Source of the DNA: an uncultured Pseudomonadota bacterium | GTDB taxonomy: Bacteria > Pseudomonadota > Gammaproteobacteria > Steroidobacterales > Steroidobacteraceae | Length of the DNA stretch: 49,426 nucleotides | Direction of reading: 5' to 3' | Assembly: GCA_903927005.1 (NCBI GenBank) | Contig: CAIYLH010000087.1 | Span: forward strand, 1-49,426 | Part shown: positions 29,864 through 40,391 of the stretch, in pieces | Layout of the letters: every line of letters starts with the position of its first letter | Numbering within the stretch: the stretch's first letter is position 1 | The notes under the pieces: generated by a model | What the model saw: only the letters and a program-made list of their open reading frames with translations | What the model was told of the DNA's origin: nothing | Databases searched by the model: none | Translations under genes and position numbers: made by a program

Positions 29864-30808
29864 ATGTCTGAGCTCACCGATTTCGAGCACGGCATTACCG
29901 CGGTCGACACGCATTACGTGCGGCCGCAACTCGATGCGAGCCACCTGATCCGCCACGCTGGCCGGGCCGCCTTTGTAGACACCGGCACGACGCTGTCCGT
30001 GCCGTACCTGCTGGCCGCCCTCGAGGCGCGCGGGGTGGCGCGCGAGGCGGTCGACTGGGTGTTCCTGACCCATATCCACCTCGATCACGCCGGTGGCGCA
30101 GGCGCGCTGCTCGAGGCGCTGCCGAATGCACGGGCGGTCGTGCACCCGCGTGGCGCGGCGCATCTGGTCGATCCCACCATACTGATAGCGGCGACCCGCC
30201 AGGTGTACGGCGATGCGCTTTACGAGCGGCTGTACGGCGAGATCCGGCCGATCCCGACGGAACGGCTGGTCATCACCCGCGACGGCACCGAACTTGCGCT
30301 GGCCGGCCGGGTTTTTCGCTTCCTGCACACGCCCGGCCACGCCCTGCATCACCACGTGATCCACGACCCGCTGGCGGATGCCGTTTTCAGCGGCGATACC
30401 TTCGGCATCGCGTACCGCGAGCTGGACGTCGCCGGCCGGCCGTTCCTGATGCCGACCACGACGCCGACCCAGTTCGATGCCGTCCAGCTGCATGCCTCGA
30501 TCGACCGCGTTCTGGCGCTGCGCCCGGCGGCGGTGTTCCTGACGCACTACAGCCGCGTCACCGACATCGTCCGCCTCGGCGTGGAGCTGCACGCCGCGCT
30601 GGATGCCTACGTCGGCTTCGCCGAAAGCCACGCCGCCGACCCCGATCCGGTCGCCGGCATCGTCGCGGACATGACCGCCTGGGCCTGGAACGAGCTGGAT
30701 GCCCGCGGCCATCGTGCCGACGAGGCGACCCGCCAAGCGCTGCTGGCGGACGACATTCGCCTGAACGCCGATGGCCTGGTCGCCTGGCTGGCGCGGCGCA
30801 AGAGCTGA
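29864..30808 (+). CDS. Metallo-beta-lactamase-fold hydrolase
   Basis: A 314-residue protein with the metal motif [10 protein letters not shown] (about 68-77), later ligands in [11 protein letters not shown] and FSGDTFG, and a C-terminal helical region. It starts [19 protein letters not shown]. It resembles uncharacterised glyoxalase II-like enzymes. ATG 29864 is chosen because upstream frames overlap the cytochrome gene. Substrate unknown. Confidence 0.85.
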   Translation: MSELTDFEHGITAVDTHYVRPQLDASHLIRHAGRAAFVDTGTTLSVPYLLAALEARGVAREAVDWVFLTHIHLDHAGGAGALLEALPNARAVVHPRGAAHLVDPTILIAATRQVYGDALYERLYGEIRPIPTERLVITRDGTELALAGRVFRFLHTPGHALHHHVIHDPLADAVFSGDTFGIAYRELDVAGRPFLMPTTTPTQFDAVQLHASIDRVLALRPAAVFLTHYSRVTDIVRLGVELHAALDAYVGFAESHAADPDPVAGIVADMTAWAWNELDARGHRADEATRQALLADDIRLNADGLVAWLARRKS

Positions 30809-30897
30809 CGGCCCCGGGGCGGGATTGCCGGGGGACAGGCCGCCGGGCACCCCTGCTGGGTTATACTGCGACGCAACACGAACAGAGGGGTAGCGGC

Positions 30898-31779
30898 ATG
30901 TCTCGTACACCAACCTCGGCGGGAAGCCGCCTGTGGGCTGCCCTTGAGCAGGAGCGACCGCTGCAGGTCGCCGGTGCCGTCAACGCCTACAGCGCACTGC
31001 TGGCGGAGCGGGCGGGCTTCAAGGCCATCTACCTGTCCGGTGCTGGCGTCGCTAACGCCTCGTTCGGGCTGCCGGACCTCGGCATCACCTCCCTCAATGA
31101 CGTCTGCGAGGACGTGCGCCGGATCACCAGCGCGACCGACCTGCCGCTGCTGGTCGATGCCGATACCGGCTGGGGTGCCGCGTTCAACATTGCCCGCACC
31201 TGCGCTGACCTGATCCGCTCCGGTGCCGCCGGCATGCACCTTGAGGACCAGGTCGCGGCCAAGCGTTGCGGTCATCGTCCCGGCAAGGCGCTGGTCTCCA
31301 CCGAGGAGATGGTCGACCGCATCAAGGCGGCGGTCGATGGCCGCACGGACGATGAGTTCGTGATCATGGCGCGCACCGACGCGCACGCTGTCGAGGGGCA
31401 GCAGGCCGCTGTCGATCGCGCGCTCGCCTACGTTGAGGCCGGTGCCGACATGATCTTCGCCGAAGCGCTCAATACGCTCGACGAGTATCGCCAGTTCACC
31501 AAGGTCGTGACCGTGCCGGTGCTTGCCAACATCACCGAATTTGGCAAGACGCCGCTGTTTACCACCACCGAGCTTGGCGAGGCGGGCATCCGTCTCGCGC
31601 TGTACCCGCTGTCGGCGTTCCGGGCGATGAGCCAGGCGGCGCTCGCCGTGTACGGCGAGCTCAGGCAGGCCGGCACGCAGAAGGCGGTGCTCGACAAGAT
31701 GCAGACGCGCATGGAGCTGTACGACGTGCTCGGTTACCACGAGTACGAACAGAAGCTCGATCAGCTGTTCACGAAGTAG
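30898..31779 (+). CDS. prpB: 2-methylisocitrate lyase
   Basis: A 293-residue lyase that splits 2-methylisocitrate into pyruvate and succinate, the last step of the methylcitrate cycle for propionate. Diagnostic are LYLSGAGVA-like ([17 protein letters not shown]), VDADTGWG and the catalytic AKRCGH (about 121-126). GAGGGG lies 7 nt before the ATG, and TATACT (30862-30867) may be the -10 of the operon. First gene of prpB-prpC-acnD-prpF. Confidence 0.96.
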   Translation: MSRTPTSAGSRLWAALEQERPLQVAGAVNAYSALLAERAGFKAIYLSGAGVANASFGLPDLGITSLNDVCEDVRRITSATDLPLLVDADTGWGAAFNIARTCADLIRSGAAGMHLEDQVAAKRCGHRPGKALVSTEEMVDRIKAAVDGRTDDEFVIMARTDAHAVEGQQAAVDRALAYVEAGADMIFAEALNTLDEYRQFTKVVTVPVLANITEFGKTPLFTTTELGEAGIRLALYPLSAFRAMSQAALAVYGELRQAGTQKAVLDKMQTRMELYDVLGYHEYEQKLDQLFTK

Positions 31780-31838
31780 AACAAGCGGCGCAGGCCACAC
31801 GCAGTACAAATCACGCAGTAGATGACGGGGGTAGAGCC

Positions 31839-33002
31839 GTGAGCGACCAGAACACCGTGCCCGCAGCCGGGCCGAAGCCGAAAAAATCCGTGGCGCTCTC
31901 GGGCGTCGTCGCAGGCAACACGGAGCTGTGCACCGTTGGACGCAGCGGCAACGACCTGCACTACCGCGGCTACGACATCCTCGAGACGGCAGCGAACGCC
32001 GAGTTCGAGGAAATCGCGTTCCTGCTGATACACGGCCATCTGCCGACGGCGGCGGAGCTTGCCGGCTACAAGCAGAAGTTGAAGTCGATGCGCGGCCTGC
32101 CGCTGGTCGTGCGCGACGTGCTCGAGGCACTGCCTGCCGCCTCGCATCCGATGGATGTGATGCGCTCGGGCGTCTCGGCGCTCGGCTGCGCGCTGCCGGA
32201 GAAGGACGATCATGGCGCCGCAGGCGCCAAGGACATCGCCGACAAGCTGATCGCCTGTCTGGGCTCGATGCTCTGCTACTGGTATCACTTCGCGCACAAC
32301 GGTCGGCAGATCGACGTCGAAACCGACGACGACTCGATCGGCGGCCACTTCCTGACGATGCTGCACGGCAAGCAGGCACCGGCCGACTGGGTGCGTGCGA
32401 TGCACACCTCGCTGAACCTGTACGCCGAGCACGAGTTCAACGCCAGCACCTTCGCCGCGCGCGTCGTCGCCGGCACCGGCTCCGACATGTACTCGGCGAT
32501 CACCGCCGCGATCGGCGCGCTGCGTGGTCCGAAGCACGGCGGTGCCAATGAGGTCGCGTTCGAGATCCAGAACCGCTATCGCACGCCGGACGATGCCGAG
32601 GCCGACATCCGCGCGCGCGTCGCGAACAAGGAGGTCGTGATCGGCTTTGGTCACCCGGTCTACACGATCGCTGATCCGCGCAACGAGGTCATCAAGGGCG
32701 TCGCACGCGGGCTTGCCAAGAGCGCCGGCGACACGCGCATGTTCGACATCGCCGCCAGACTCGAGAGCGTGATGTGGGACATCAAGAAGATGTTCCCCAA
32801 CCTCGATTGGTACAGCGCCGTCAGCTACCACCTGATGGGCGTGCCGACCGCGATGTTCACGCCGTTGTTCGTGATATCACGCACCACCGGCTGGGCCGCG
32901 CATGTCATCGAGCAGCGCGCTGACGGCAAGATCATCCGTCCCAGCGCCAACTACACCGGACCCGAGCCGCGGCCGTTCGTGCCGCTGGCGGAGCGTGGCT
33001 GA
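31839..33002 (+). CDS. prpC: 2-methylcitrate synthase
   Basis: A 387-residue citrate-synthase-fold enzyme that condenses propionyl-CoA with oxaloacetate. Catalytic segments: [55 protein letters not shown] and the C-terminal [15 protein letters not shown]. The DLHYRGYDI start and the length favour PrpC over citrate synthase, as does the operon. GTG 31839 is chosen, with GGGGGTAGAG upstream. Confidence 0.95.
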   Translation: MSDQNTVPAAGPKPKKSVALSGVVAGNTELCTVGRSGNDLHYRGYDILETAANAEFEEIAFLLIHGHLPTAAELAGYKQKLKSMRGLPLVVRDVLEALPAASHPMDVMRSGVSALGCALPEKDDHGAAGAKDIADKLIACLGSMLCYWYHFAHNGRQIDVETDDDSIGGHFLTMLHGKQAPADWVRAMHTSLNLYAEHEFNASTFAARVVAGTGSDMYSAITAAIGALRGPKHGGANEVAFEIQNRYRTPDDAEADIRARVANKEVVIGFGHPVYTIADPRNEVIKGVARGLAKSAGDTRMFDIAARLESVMWDIKKMFPNLDWYSAVSYHLMGVPTAMFTPLFVISRTTGWAAHVIEQRADGKIIRPSANYTGPEPRPFVPLAERG

Positions 33003-33020
33003 AGCGAGCAGAAAACGCAG

Positions 33021-35615
33021 ATGAATACCGCACACCGTAAAACGTTGCCCGGCACGGCACTCGACTACTTTGACGCCCGCGCCGCGGTCGATGCGATCCG
33101 CCCCGGTGCGTGGGATGGCCTGCCGTACACCTCGCGTGTGCTGGCTGAGAACCTCGTTCGCCGTTGCGAGCCTAAGGTTCTGGTCGCCGCGCTCGGTCAG
33201 TTGATCGAGCGCAAGCGGGAGCTGGATTTTCCGTGGTTCCCGGCGCGCGTGGTGTGCCACGACATCCTCGGTCAGACGGCGCTGGTAGACCTTGCGGGCC
33301 TGCGTGACGCGATCGCCGCCAAAGGCGGCGACCCGGCGCAGATCCACCCGGTGGTGCCGACCCAGCTGGTCGTCGACCACTCGTTGGCCGTCGAGCACGG
33401 CGGCTTCGAGAAGGACGCGTTCGCCAAGAACCGCGCGATCGAGGACCGCCGCAACGAGGACCGCTTCCACTTCATCGAGTGGACCAAGAAGGCGTTCCGC
33501 AACATCGACGTGATCCCGCCCGGCAACGGCATCCTGCACCAGATCAACATCGAGCGGATGTCGCCGGTGGTGCAGGTGCTCGATGGCGTCGCTTACCCCG
33601 ACACCCTGATCGGCACCGACTCGCACACGCCGATGGTCGACGCGCTCGGCGTCGTCGGCATCGGTGTCGGCGGCCTGGAGGCGGAGAGCGTGATGCTCGG
33701 TCGGGCGGTGTGGATGCGCCTGCCGGACATCGTTGGCGTGAAGCTCGCCGGCAAGGCCGCGCCGGGCATTACAGCCACCGACATCGTGCTGGCGCTGACC
33801 GAGTTTCTGCGCAAGTCCAAGGTCGTCTCGGCGTACCTGGAGTTCTTCGGCGAGGGGGCCCGACACCTGACCCTCGGTGACCGCGCGACGATCTCGAACA
33901 TGGCGCCGGAGTTCGGCGCCACCGCGGCGCTGTTCTACATCGATCAGCGCACGCTCGATTATCTGAAGATGACCGCGCGCGCGCCGGAGCAGATCAAGCT
34001 GGTGGAGACCTACGCCAAGGTCACGGGGCTGTGGGGTGACGACCTTGCGCGCGCCGAGTACGAGCGTGTGCTCGAGTTCGATCTGTCGAGCGTGGTGCGC
34101 ACGATCGCGGGGCCTGCCAATCCGCACCAGAAGATCCCGACCTCGACGCTGACCGAACGGGGACTGGCCAAACACATCGAGACGGTGCCCGGCCAGATGC
34201 CGGACGGCGCGGTGATCATCGCCGCGATCACCAGCTGCACCAATACCTCGAACCCGCGCAACATGATCGCGGCGGGCCTGCTCGCGCGTAACGCCAATGC
34301 TCGCGGCCTGACGCGCAAGCCATGGGTGAAGTCGTCGCTCGCGCCGGGCTCCAAGACCGTGCAGTTGTACCTTGAGGACGCGGCATTGCTGCCGGAGCTG
34401 CAGAAGCTTGGCTTCGACGTCGTCGCCTTCGCCTGCACCTCGTGCAATGGCATGAGCGGTGCACTTGATCCGGTGATCGAGAAGGAAATCCTCGACCGCA
34501 ACCTGTACACCACCGCGGTACTGTCGGGTAACCGCAACTTCGAGGGCCGCATCCACCCGCGCGCGAAGGAGGCCTATCTCGCCTCGCCGCCGCTGGTGGT
34601 CGCCTACGCAATCGCAGGTACCGTGCGCGTCGACATCGAGAAGGACGCGCTGGGCGTCGATCACGATGGCAGGCCCGTCATGCTCAAGGATCTGTGGCCG
34701 GAGGACGCCGAGATCGACGCGATCCTTGCCAGGAGCGTGAAGCCCGAACACTTCCGCCAGGTTTACGACCCGATGTTCACCTTCGTGGTCGACCGCGGCG
34801 AGAAGGTCAGTCCCTTGTACGACTGGCGCGCACAGAGCACCTACATCCGCCGACCGCCGTACTGGGAAGGTGCGCTCGCCGGCGAACGCAGCATGCAGGG
34901 CATGCGGGCGCTGGCTGTGCTCGGCGACAACATCACTACCGATCACCTGTCGCCGTCCAATGCGATTCTACTCGACAGCGCAGCGGGCGAGTATCTGGCG
35001 AAGATGGGCTTGCCGCAGGAAGACTTCAATTCCTATGCAACCCACCGCGGCGACCATCTGACGGCGCAGCGCGCGACCTTTGCCAATCCGCGTCTGAAGA
35101 ATGAGATGGCGCGCGACGCCGACGGCAAGATCCGCGAAGGTTCGCTCGCCCGCATCGAGCCGGAGGGCAAGGTCGTGCGCATGTGGGAGGCCATCGAAAC
35201 CTACATGCAGCGCAAGCAGCCGTTGATCGTGGTGGCAGGCGCCGACTACGGCCAGGGCTCTTCGCGTGACTGGGCGGCGAAGGGCGTGCGCCTCGCCGGC
35301 GTCGAGGTCATCGCCGCCGAAGGCTTCGAGCGCATCCACCGCACCAACCTCGTCGGCATGGGCGTGTTGCCGCTGGAGTTCAAGCCCGGCACCAACCGCC
35401 TGACGCTGGGCCTCGACGGCACCGAGACTTACGACGTGGTCGGCGCACGCACGCCGCGTGCGACGCTGACGCTACGGGTCACACGCAAGAGTGGCGAGCT
35501 GGTCGAAGTGCCGGTGACGTGCCGACTCGATACCGCCGAGGAAGTGGCGATCTACGAGGCGGGTGGCGTGCTGCAGCGCTTCGCGCAGGACTTCCTCGAG
35601 GCAACCTCGGCCTAA
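33021..35615 (+). CDS. acnD: Fe/S-dependent 2-methylcitrate dehydratase
   Basis: An 864-residue aconitase-superfamily protein. Cluster cysteines lie in ITSCTNTSNP (about 404) and ACTSCNGMSG (about 473). The swivel domain has GADYGQGSSRDWAAKG and GFERIHRTNLVGMGVLPLEF. AcnD dehydrates 2-methylcitrate to methylaconitate and works with PrpF in place of the cofactor-free PrpD. It is about 18 bp downstream of prpC and 36 bp upstream of prpF. Confidence 0.96.
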   Translation: MNTAHRKTLPGTALDYFDARAAVDAIRPGAWDGLPYTSRVLAENLVRRCEPKVLVAALGQLIERKRELDFPWFPARVVCHDILGQTALVDLAGLRDAIAAKGGDPAQIHPVVPTQLVVDHSLAVEHGGFEKDAFAKNRAIEDRRNEDRFHFIEWTKKAFRNIDVIPPGNGILHQINIERMSPVVQVLDGVAYPDTLIGTDSHTPMVDALGVVGIGVGGLEAESVMLGRAVWMRLPDIVGVKLAGKAAPGITATDIVLALTEFLRKSKVVSAYLEFFGEGARHLTLGDRATISNMAPEFGATAALFYIDQRTLDYLKMTARAPEQIKLVETYAKVTGLWGDDLARAEYERVLEFDLSSVVRTIAGPANPHQKIPTSTLTERGLAKHIETVPGQMPDGAVIIAAITSCTNTSNPRNMIAAGLLARNANARGLTRKPWVKSSLAPGSKTVQLYLEDAALLPELQKLGFDVVAFACTSCNGMSGALDPVIEKEILDRNLYTTAVLSGNRNFEGRIHPRAKEAYLASPPLVVAYAIAGTVRVDIEKDALGVDHDGRPVMLKDLWPEDAEIDAILARSVKPEHFRQVYDPMFTFVVDRGEKVSPLYDWRAQSTYIRRPPYWEGALAGERSMQGMRALAVLGDNITTDHLSPSNAILLDSAAGEYLAKMGLPQEDFNSYATHRGDHLTAQRATFANPRLKNEMARDADGKIREGSLARIEPEGKVVRMWEAIETYMQRKQPLIVVAGADYGQGSSRDWAAKGVRLAGVEVIAAEGFERIHRTNLVGMGVLPLEFKPGTNRLTLGLDGTETYDVVGARTPRATLTLRVTRKSGELVEVPVTCRLDTAEEVAIYEAGGVLQRFAQDFLEATSA

Positions 35616-35651
35616 CGCTGATAAGCGCGCCGTTGGCGCGACGGGACCTGC

Positions 35652-36842
35652 ATGGCACACGCACCGCAAACCAGAATCGCTGCGACCTACATGCGCGGCG
35701 GAACCAGCAAGGGCGTGTTTTTCCATCTGCTGGATCTGCCGGAGCGCGCCCGTGTGGCGGGCGCGGCGCGCGACGCGCTGCTGTTGCGTGTGATCGGCAG
35801 CCCCGATCCGTACGCCAAGCAGATCGATGGCATGGGCGGGGCGACCTCCAGCACCAGCAAGACCGTGATCCTTTCCAAGAGCGCGCGGCCCGATCACGAC
35901 GTCGACTATCTGTTCGGTCAGGTCGCGATCGACAAGCCCTTCGTCGACTGGAGCGGCAACTGCGGCAACCTGTCCGCGGCGGTTGGCCCTTTCGCGATCC
36001 GCCATGGCCTGGTCGACGCTGCGCGCGTGCCGCGTGATGGCGTGGTGACGGTGCGCATCTGGCAGGCGAACATCGGCAAGACCATCCTCGCGCACGTGCC
36101 CATCAGTGCCGGTGTCGTGCAGGAGACCGGCGACTTCGAGCTCGACGGGGTGACCTTCGCCGCGGCCGAGGTACAGCTGGAATTCATGGACCCGGCGGCT
36201 GACGAAGAAGGCGCAGGCGGCGCGATGTTTCCGACCGGTCAGCTGGTTGACGACTTGGAGGTGCCCGGCGTCGGCACGCTCAAGGCCACGATGATCAACG
36301 CCGGCATTCCGACGATCTTCGTGAACGCCGCAGCGCTCGGCTACACCGGCACCGAGCTGCAGGAAGCGATCAACGGCGACGCGCAGGCGCTGGCGATGTT
36401 CGAGACGATCCGCGCTCATGGTGCGCTGCGGATGGGCCTGATCCGGCACCTCGACGAGGCGGCCAAACGCCAGCACACGCCGAAGGTTGCGATCGTTGCG
36501 CCGCCGGCCGACTACGTGGCTTCCAGCGGCCGGCAGGTCACCGCGGGTGAGGTCGATCTGCTGGTGCGTGCGTTGTCGATGGGCAAGCTGCATCACGCGA
36601 TGATGGGCACGGCGGCCGTGGCGATCGGTACCGCCGCGGCCATCCCCGGCACGCTGGTCAGCCTCGCCGCCGGCGGCGGCGCGCGCAGCGCGGTCCGCTT
36701 CGGTCATCCGTCAGGCACGCTGCGGGTGGGTGCCGAGGCCTGTCAGGTGAACGGTGACTGGTGCGTCACCAAGGCGATCATGAGCCGCAGCGCGCGGGTG
36801 CTGATGGACGGCTGGGTCAACGTGCCGGGCGACGCGTTCTAG
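35652..36842 (+). CDS. prpF: 2-methylaconitate isomerase
   Basis: A 396-residue PrpF (DAP-epimerase-like fold). Family segments: TYMRGGTSKGVFFHLLDLP, IDGMGGATSSTSKTVI, DWSGNCGNLSAAVGPFAI, TMINAGIPTIFVNA and the C-terminal RFGHPSGTLRVGAE. It isomerises the trans-methylaconitate formed by AcnD so that it can be hydrated. Last gene of the operon. No prpR regulator or prpE ligase is nearby. Confidence 0.96.
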   Translation: MAHAPQTRIAATYMRGGTSKGVFFHLLDLPERARVAGAARDALLLRVIGSPDPYAKQIDGMGGATSSTSKTVILSKSARPDHDVDYLFGQVAIDKPFVDWSGNCGNLSAAVGPFAIRHGLVDAARVPRDGVVTVRIWQANIGKTILAHVPISAGVVQETGDFELDGVTFAAAEVQLEFMDPAADEEGAGGAMFPTGQLVDDLEVPGVGTLKATMINAGIPTIFVNAAALGYTGTELQEAINGDAQALAMFETIRAHGALRMGLIRHLDEAAKRQHTPKVAIVAPPADYVASSGRQVTAGEVDLLVRALSMGKLHHAMMGTAAVAIGTAAAIPGTLVSLAAGGGARSAVRFGHPSGTLRVGAEACQVNGDWCVTKAIMSRSARVLMDGWVNVPGDAF

Positions 36843-36962
36843 CGCCCCGCCGGCCCCCCCGGCACGGGCCGCCTCGCGGCTGGTGCCGCTGTCCCCTTGG
36901 ATCAGGCATCATCGGGATGCCGCCTCGGCGGGATCAAAAAAAAGCGAATCGGGGGACGTGAG

Positions 36963-38801
36963 ATGAAGAAATTCTGGCGTATCGCCGGCTGGACAGCGCT
37001 GTTACTGGCGGTGGTGCTCGGCTATGCGGGATATAGAACGATCTGGGGCAAGCCGTTCACGATCAACGTGCTGGCCAACCGCCAGACGCTGTTTTACCTC
37101 GTTACGAACCCCGAATTGTTCACCTCGGTAGGCATTGCCGACGGCACCGTATTCGACTATCACTCGGACAAGCTCGCCGCCGTCGGTGTGGCCAAGCGTG
37201 ATGAGGATTATGCCGATGCCGCCCGCTACCTTGCCGAGGTGCGTGCTTTCGATCGCTCGAAGCTGGATCGCCAGCAGCAGATAACCTACGACATCCTGGT
37301 CGATCAGTACTCGACCGCGCTGTCCTTCCGTCGCTTCGACTGGTTGTCGTCCGAGGGGCTGTATCCGATCGCGCCGATGTGGGGCGGTGAGGTGACGCTG
37401 CCCAGCTTCCTGCAGTCGCAGCACGTCGTGAAGAACGCCAAGACCGCCCGCAACTACGTCAAGCGCCTGCAGGCCATGGCCGTGAAGTTCGATGGCCTGA
37501 CCGCTGAGATGCAGCGGCAGGCGAAGCTGGGCGTCGTGCTGCCGCCGGCGTTGCTGGACCGCTCGCTGCTGCTGGTGCATGAGGCGGTCGAGCCCAAGCC
37601 CGCCGAGCATCCGCTGGTGACCTCGTTCGTCAGCAAGCTCGCCGAGCTCAAGGACCTCGACGCGAAGGCTCGCGAGGAACTGAAGGCCCAGGCGATCGTT
37701 GCGGTGAGCCACGACATCTATCCGGCCTATGCGCGCATGAAGGCGGCCCTCGAGGGATTGCGCGAGGCCTCCGCAAGCCAGACCGCAGGCGTCGGCCGAC
37801 TGCCGCGTGGCAAGGCGTTTTACGCCTTGATGCTGCGGCAGATGACCACCACCGACTACACCCCGGAGCAGATCCACGCCAAGGGCCTGTCCGAAGTGCA
37901 GCGGATCACCGCCGAGATGGATGCGTTGTTGAAGGCGCAGGCCCTCGATAAGGGCACTGTCGCCGAGCGCATGCAGGCGCTGGCGAAGGAGCCTCGTTTC
38001 CTGCTGTCCAACGACGATGCGGGCCGCAAACAGGCACTGGACCGGTTCGAAAAGATCCTCGAGGAGGTCAATGCCCGGATGCCGGAGTACTTCCAGACCC
38101 TGCCCGCTACCAAAGTCGTCGTGCAGCGCGAGTCGCTGGCCGCCGAGAAGGGCGCGGCGGGTGCCCATTACGAGCCGGCGGCGATGGATGGTTCGCGACC
38201 CGGCCGTTTCGTGGTGACGCTGCGCGACCTTGCGGAGCTGCCGACCTTCGGCATGAAGACGCTCGGCTATCACGAGGGCATTCCGGGACATCACTTCCAG
38301 ATCGCGACGGCGCAGAACCTCAAGGATGTGCCGCTGATCCGCCAGCAGACGCTGTACTCGGCCTATGCCGAAGGCTGGGCGCTGTACGCCGAGAGCCTCG
38401 CGGCCGAAATCGGCATGTACAAGGACGATCCCTGGGGTGACCTCGGTCGGCTGCAGGCAGAGCTGTTCCGTGCGGTCCGCCTCGTCGTCGACACGGGTCT
38501 GCACGCAGAGGGCTGGAGCCGTGAGCAGGCGATCCGCTACATGGCCGATACGACCGGCATGCACGAGGCGGAGGTGACCTCCGAGGTTGAGCGCTATATG
38601 GGCCTGCCCGGCCAGGCCTGTGCCTACAAGGTCGGCCAGCTGAAGATCCTCGAGCTGCGCGAAAAGGCGAAGCAGGCGTTAGGTCCGCGCTTTGACCTGA
38701 AGGCGTTCCATGCGGTGGTCCTCGAGAACGGCGCCGTGCCGCTGACGATGCTGGAGCGCTTTGTCGATGAGTGGGTCGCGGGCCTGCAGGCCGCGCACTG
38801 A
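36963..38801 (+). CDS. DUF885 family metallopeptidase-like protein
   Basis: A 612-residue protein with an N-terminal membrane anchor (residues 7-24, WTALLLAVVLGYAGY) and the DUF885 hallmark GYHEGIPGHHFQIA (about 436-449), likely zinc-binding, with the downstream Glu in AEGWALYAESLAAEIG. Family members are uncharacterised periplasmic peptidase-like proteins. ATG 36963 follows GGGGGACGTGAG. The 120-bp gap before it contains a CCGCC/GGCGG hairpin but no terminator. Confidence 0.88.
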   Translation: MKKFWRIAGWTALLLAVVLGYAGYRTIWGKPFTINVLANRQTLFYLVTNPELFTSVGIADGTVFDYHSDKLAAVGVAKRDEDYADAARYLAEVRAFDRSKLDRQQQITYDILVDQYSTALSFRRFDWLSSEGLYPIAPMWGGEVTLPSFLQSQHVVKNAKTARNYVKRLQAMAVKFDGLTAEMQRQAKLGVVLPPALLDRSLLLVHEAVEPKPAEHPLVTSFVSKLAELKDLDAKAREELKAQAIVAVSHDIYPAYARMKAALEGLREASASQTAGVGRLPRGKAFYALMLRQMTTTDYTPEQIHAKGLSEVQRITAEMDALLKAQALDKGTVAERMQALAKEPRFLLSNDDAGRKQALDRFEKILEEVNARMPEYFQTLPATKVVVQRESLAAEKGAAGAHYEPAAMDGSRPGRFVVTLRDLAELPTFGMKTLGYHEGIPGHHFQIATAQNLKDVPLIRQQTLYSAYAEGWALYAESLAAEIGMYKDDPWGDLGRLQAELFRAVRLVVDTGLHAEGWSREQAIRYMADTTGMHEAEVTSEVERYMGLPGQACAYKVGQLKILELREKAKQALGPRFDLKAFHAVVLENGAVPLTMLERFVDEWVAGLQAAH

Positions 38802-38814
38802 CGCACGAGCCCCG

Positions 38815-39714
38815 ATGCACGGCCGGCTAGTCCTCACTGACGCGCTGCGCGCCACGATTGTCGCCAGCGCGGCGGGCGAGGGCACGACGGCAGACGCCGA
38901 GCGCGCCTGCGCGCGCGCGACGCTGCTTGAGGCGCTGGCGCGCGGCCTGCGCGCGCTGCGCGCAGGCGAGTGCAGGGCATGGCTCGGACCGCTGCTGCCG
39001 GGCGCGACGATGATGGGTGGCGCGCGGGTGCCGGGCACGAGTTACGAGCTGGACCCGGTGCAGGCGGCCTTCAACCTCGGCCTGCTGTTCTACATCGCGA
39101 ACGAGCAGCTGGCGCCGGCCAGCTGCCCGCACGATGCCGGCGACTGCCTGGGCGGCCTGCTCGCGGTAGCCGACTATCAGTCGCGCCAGAACCGTGCGAC
39201 TGACCGGCCGGCACTGCGACTGCGGCACCTGCTCGACGCCCTCGGTCGCGCGCGCTCCATCCAATGCGCGCTCGCGCGGCCCGGCACGGATCTGCCGCCG
39301 CAACAGGAGCGCGCGCGTAGCGCAAGCATTGCGACCGCTGCGGTGGCCACGGCGCTGCTCGGCGGCTCGCGCGCGCAGCTCGCCGCGGCGGTCGCGACCT
39401 CCTGCGTTGACGGCGGCGCGCAAGGACGCGTCGCGCTTGCCGACGCGACCGCTCATGGCGTGCGCTGCGCGCTGCGGGCGATGATGACTAGCGACGACGC
39501 GCTCGGTACGCCGGCAGTGGCGTCGCCGCCCGCTGCAGTGGTCTGCGTTCGCTCGCAGCCCGACTTCCGGCAGTTGCTCGACGCGCTCAACGCGGCGGTC
39601 GTGGCGCACTATCCCGCCAAGCAGGCCGCCATGATTGCCTCGCTGTTCACGGATGTGGCGGCCTTGGACGCGCTGCCGGTCGACGCATTCATCGCCGCGC
39701 TCGTACGCAACTGA
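38815..39714 (+). CDS. Shortened, divergent PrpD-like (MmgE/PrpD family) protein
   Basis: A 299-residue protein; PrpD is about 480. PrpD segments are recognisable in order: GPLLPGATMMGGARVPGTSY, ELDPVQAAFNLGLLF, CLGGLLAVADYQSRQ, VATALLGGSRAQLAA, SCVDGGAQGR and the C-terminal ALDALPVDAFIAALV. The expected acidic active-site region after AAFNLG (WLDFNDTW in typical PrpD) reads FYIANEQL, and most of the C-terminal domain is missing. Catalysis is doubtful. The frame is intact over 300 codons, so it may have a new role. It lies 2 kb after prpF. Confidence 0.75.
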   Translation: MHGRLVLTDALRATIVASAAGEGTTADAERACARATLLEALARGLRALRAGECRAWLGPLLPGATMMGGARVPGTSYELDPVQAAFNLGLLFYIANEQLAPASCPHDAGDCLGGLLAVADYQSRQNRATDRPALRLRHLLDALGRARSIQCALARPGTDLPPQQERARSASIATAAVATALLGGSRAQLAAAVATSCVDGGAQGRVALADATAHGVRCALRAMMTSDDALGTPAVASPPAAVVCVRSQPDFRQLLDALNAAVVAHYPAKQAAMIASLFTDVAALDALPVDAFIAALVRN

Positions 39715-39752
39715 GCCCCGCGGTGCCGCAGCGCGTGGCGTAAACTGCACCG

Positions 39753-40391
39753 ATGGATGCACATGCGCGCTCACTGCTCGAAGCTGGCGCCGCCGAACTC
39801 GGGATCGCCCTCGACGCGACCCAGATCGAGCGGATGCTCACGCTCTTAGACCTCGTCGTCGAGTGGAACCAGAAGTTCAATCTCACGGCGATTACCGAGC
39901 CGGTTGCGATGGTGCAGAAGCATCTGCTCGACAGCCTCACCGTCCAGCGCTGGATCGGCGGCCCGTTCGTGACCGACATAGGCACCGGCGCCGGCTTTCC
40001 CGGCTTGCCGCTGGCGATCGTGAACCCTGCGATGCGGTTCACGCTGATCGACTCGACCGCCAAGAAGATCCGCTTCGTTGAACACGCGGTGCAGGAGCTG
40101 GGCCTGGAGCAGGTCACCGCGGTGTGCTCGCGCGCGGAGGCCTGGAAGCCCTCGCAGCGCTCGCTCACCGTCGTGTCGCGGGCGCTGGGCAGCATCCCGG
40201 ATTTCGTCAGGAACGCCGGCCACCTGGTCGCGCACTCCGGCCGACTGCTGGCGATGAAGGGCAAGGACCCGATCGCCGAGCTCGACGACCTGCCGCCGGG
40301 CTGGATCGCCAAGGGCATCGAGCGGCTGCACGTGCCCGGGCTCGCCGACGAGCGCCACCTCGTGATCATCGAGCGGGTGCCGAGGATTTGA
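39753..40391 (+). CDS. rsmG: 16S rRNA (guanine-N7) methyltransferase RsmG
   Basis: A 212-residue SAM-dependent enzyme methylating G527 of 16S rRNA. Motifs: VVEWNQKFNLTAITEP, HLLDSL, the SAM loop TDIGTGAGFPGLPLAI, and FTLIDSTAKKIRFVEHAV. Also called gidB. TAAACT (39741-39746) ends 6 nt before ATG 39753. It usually follows mnmG; here 12 kb intervene. It overlaps the next gene as TTGA. Confidence 0.96.
   Translation: MDAHARSLLEAGAAELGIALDATQIERMLTLLDLVVEWNQKFNLTAITEPVAMVQKHLLDSLTVQRWIGGPFVTDIGTGAGFPGLPLAIVNPAMRFTLIDSTAKKIRFVEHAVQELGLEQVTAVCSRAEAWKPSQRSLTVVSRALGSIPDFVRNAGHLVAHSGRLLAMKGKDPIAELDDLPPGWIAKGIERLHVPGLADERHLVIIERVPRI

Noticed and set aside
36910-36950. Intrinsic terminator after prpF (CCGCC/GGCGG hairpin near a run of A)
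   Set aside because: On the plus strand the hairpin is followed by A residues, not T; on the minus strand the T run precedes the hairpin. Neither orientation fits.
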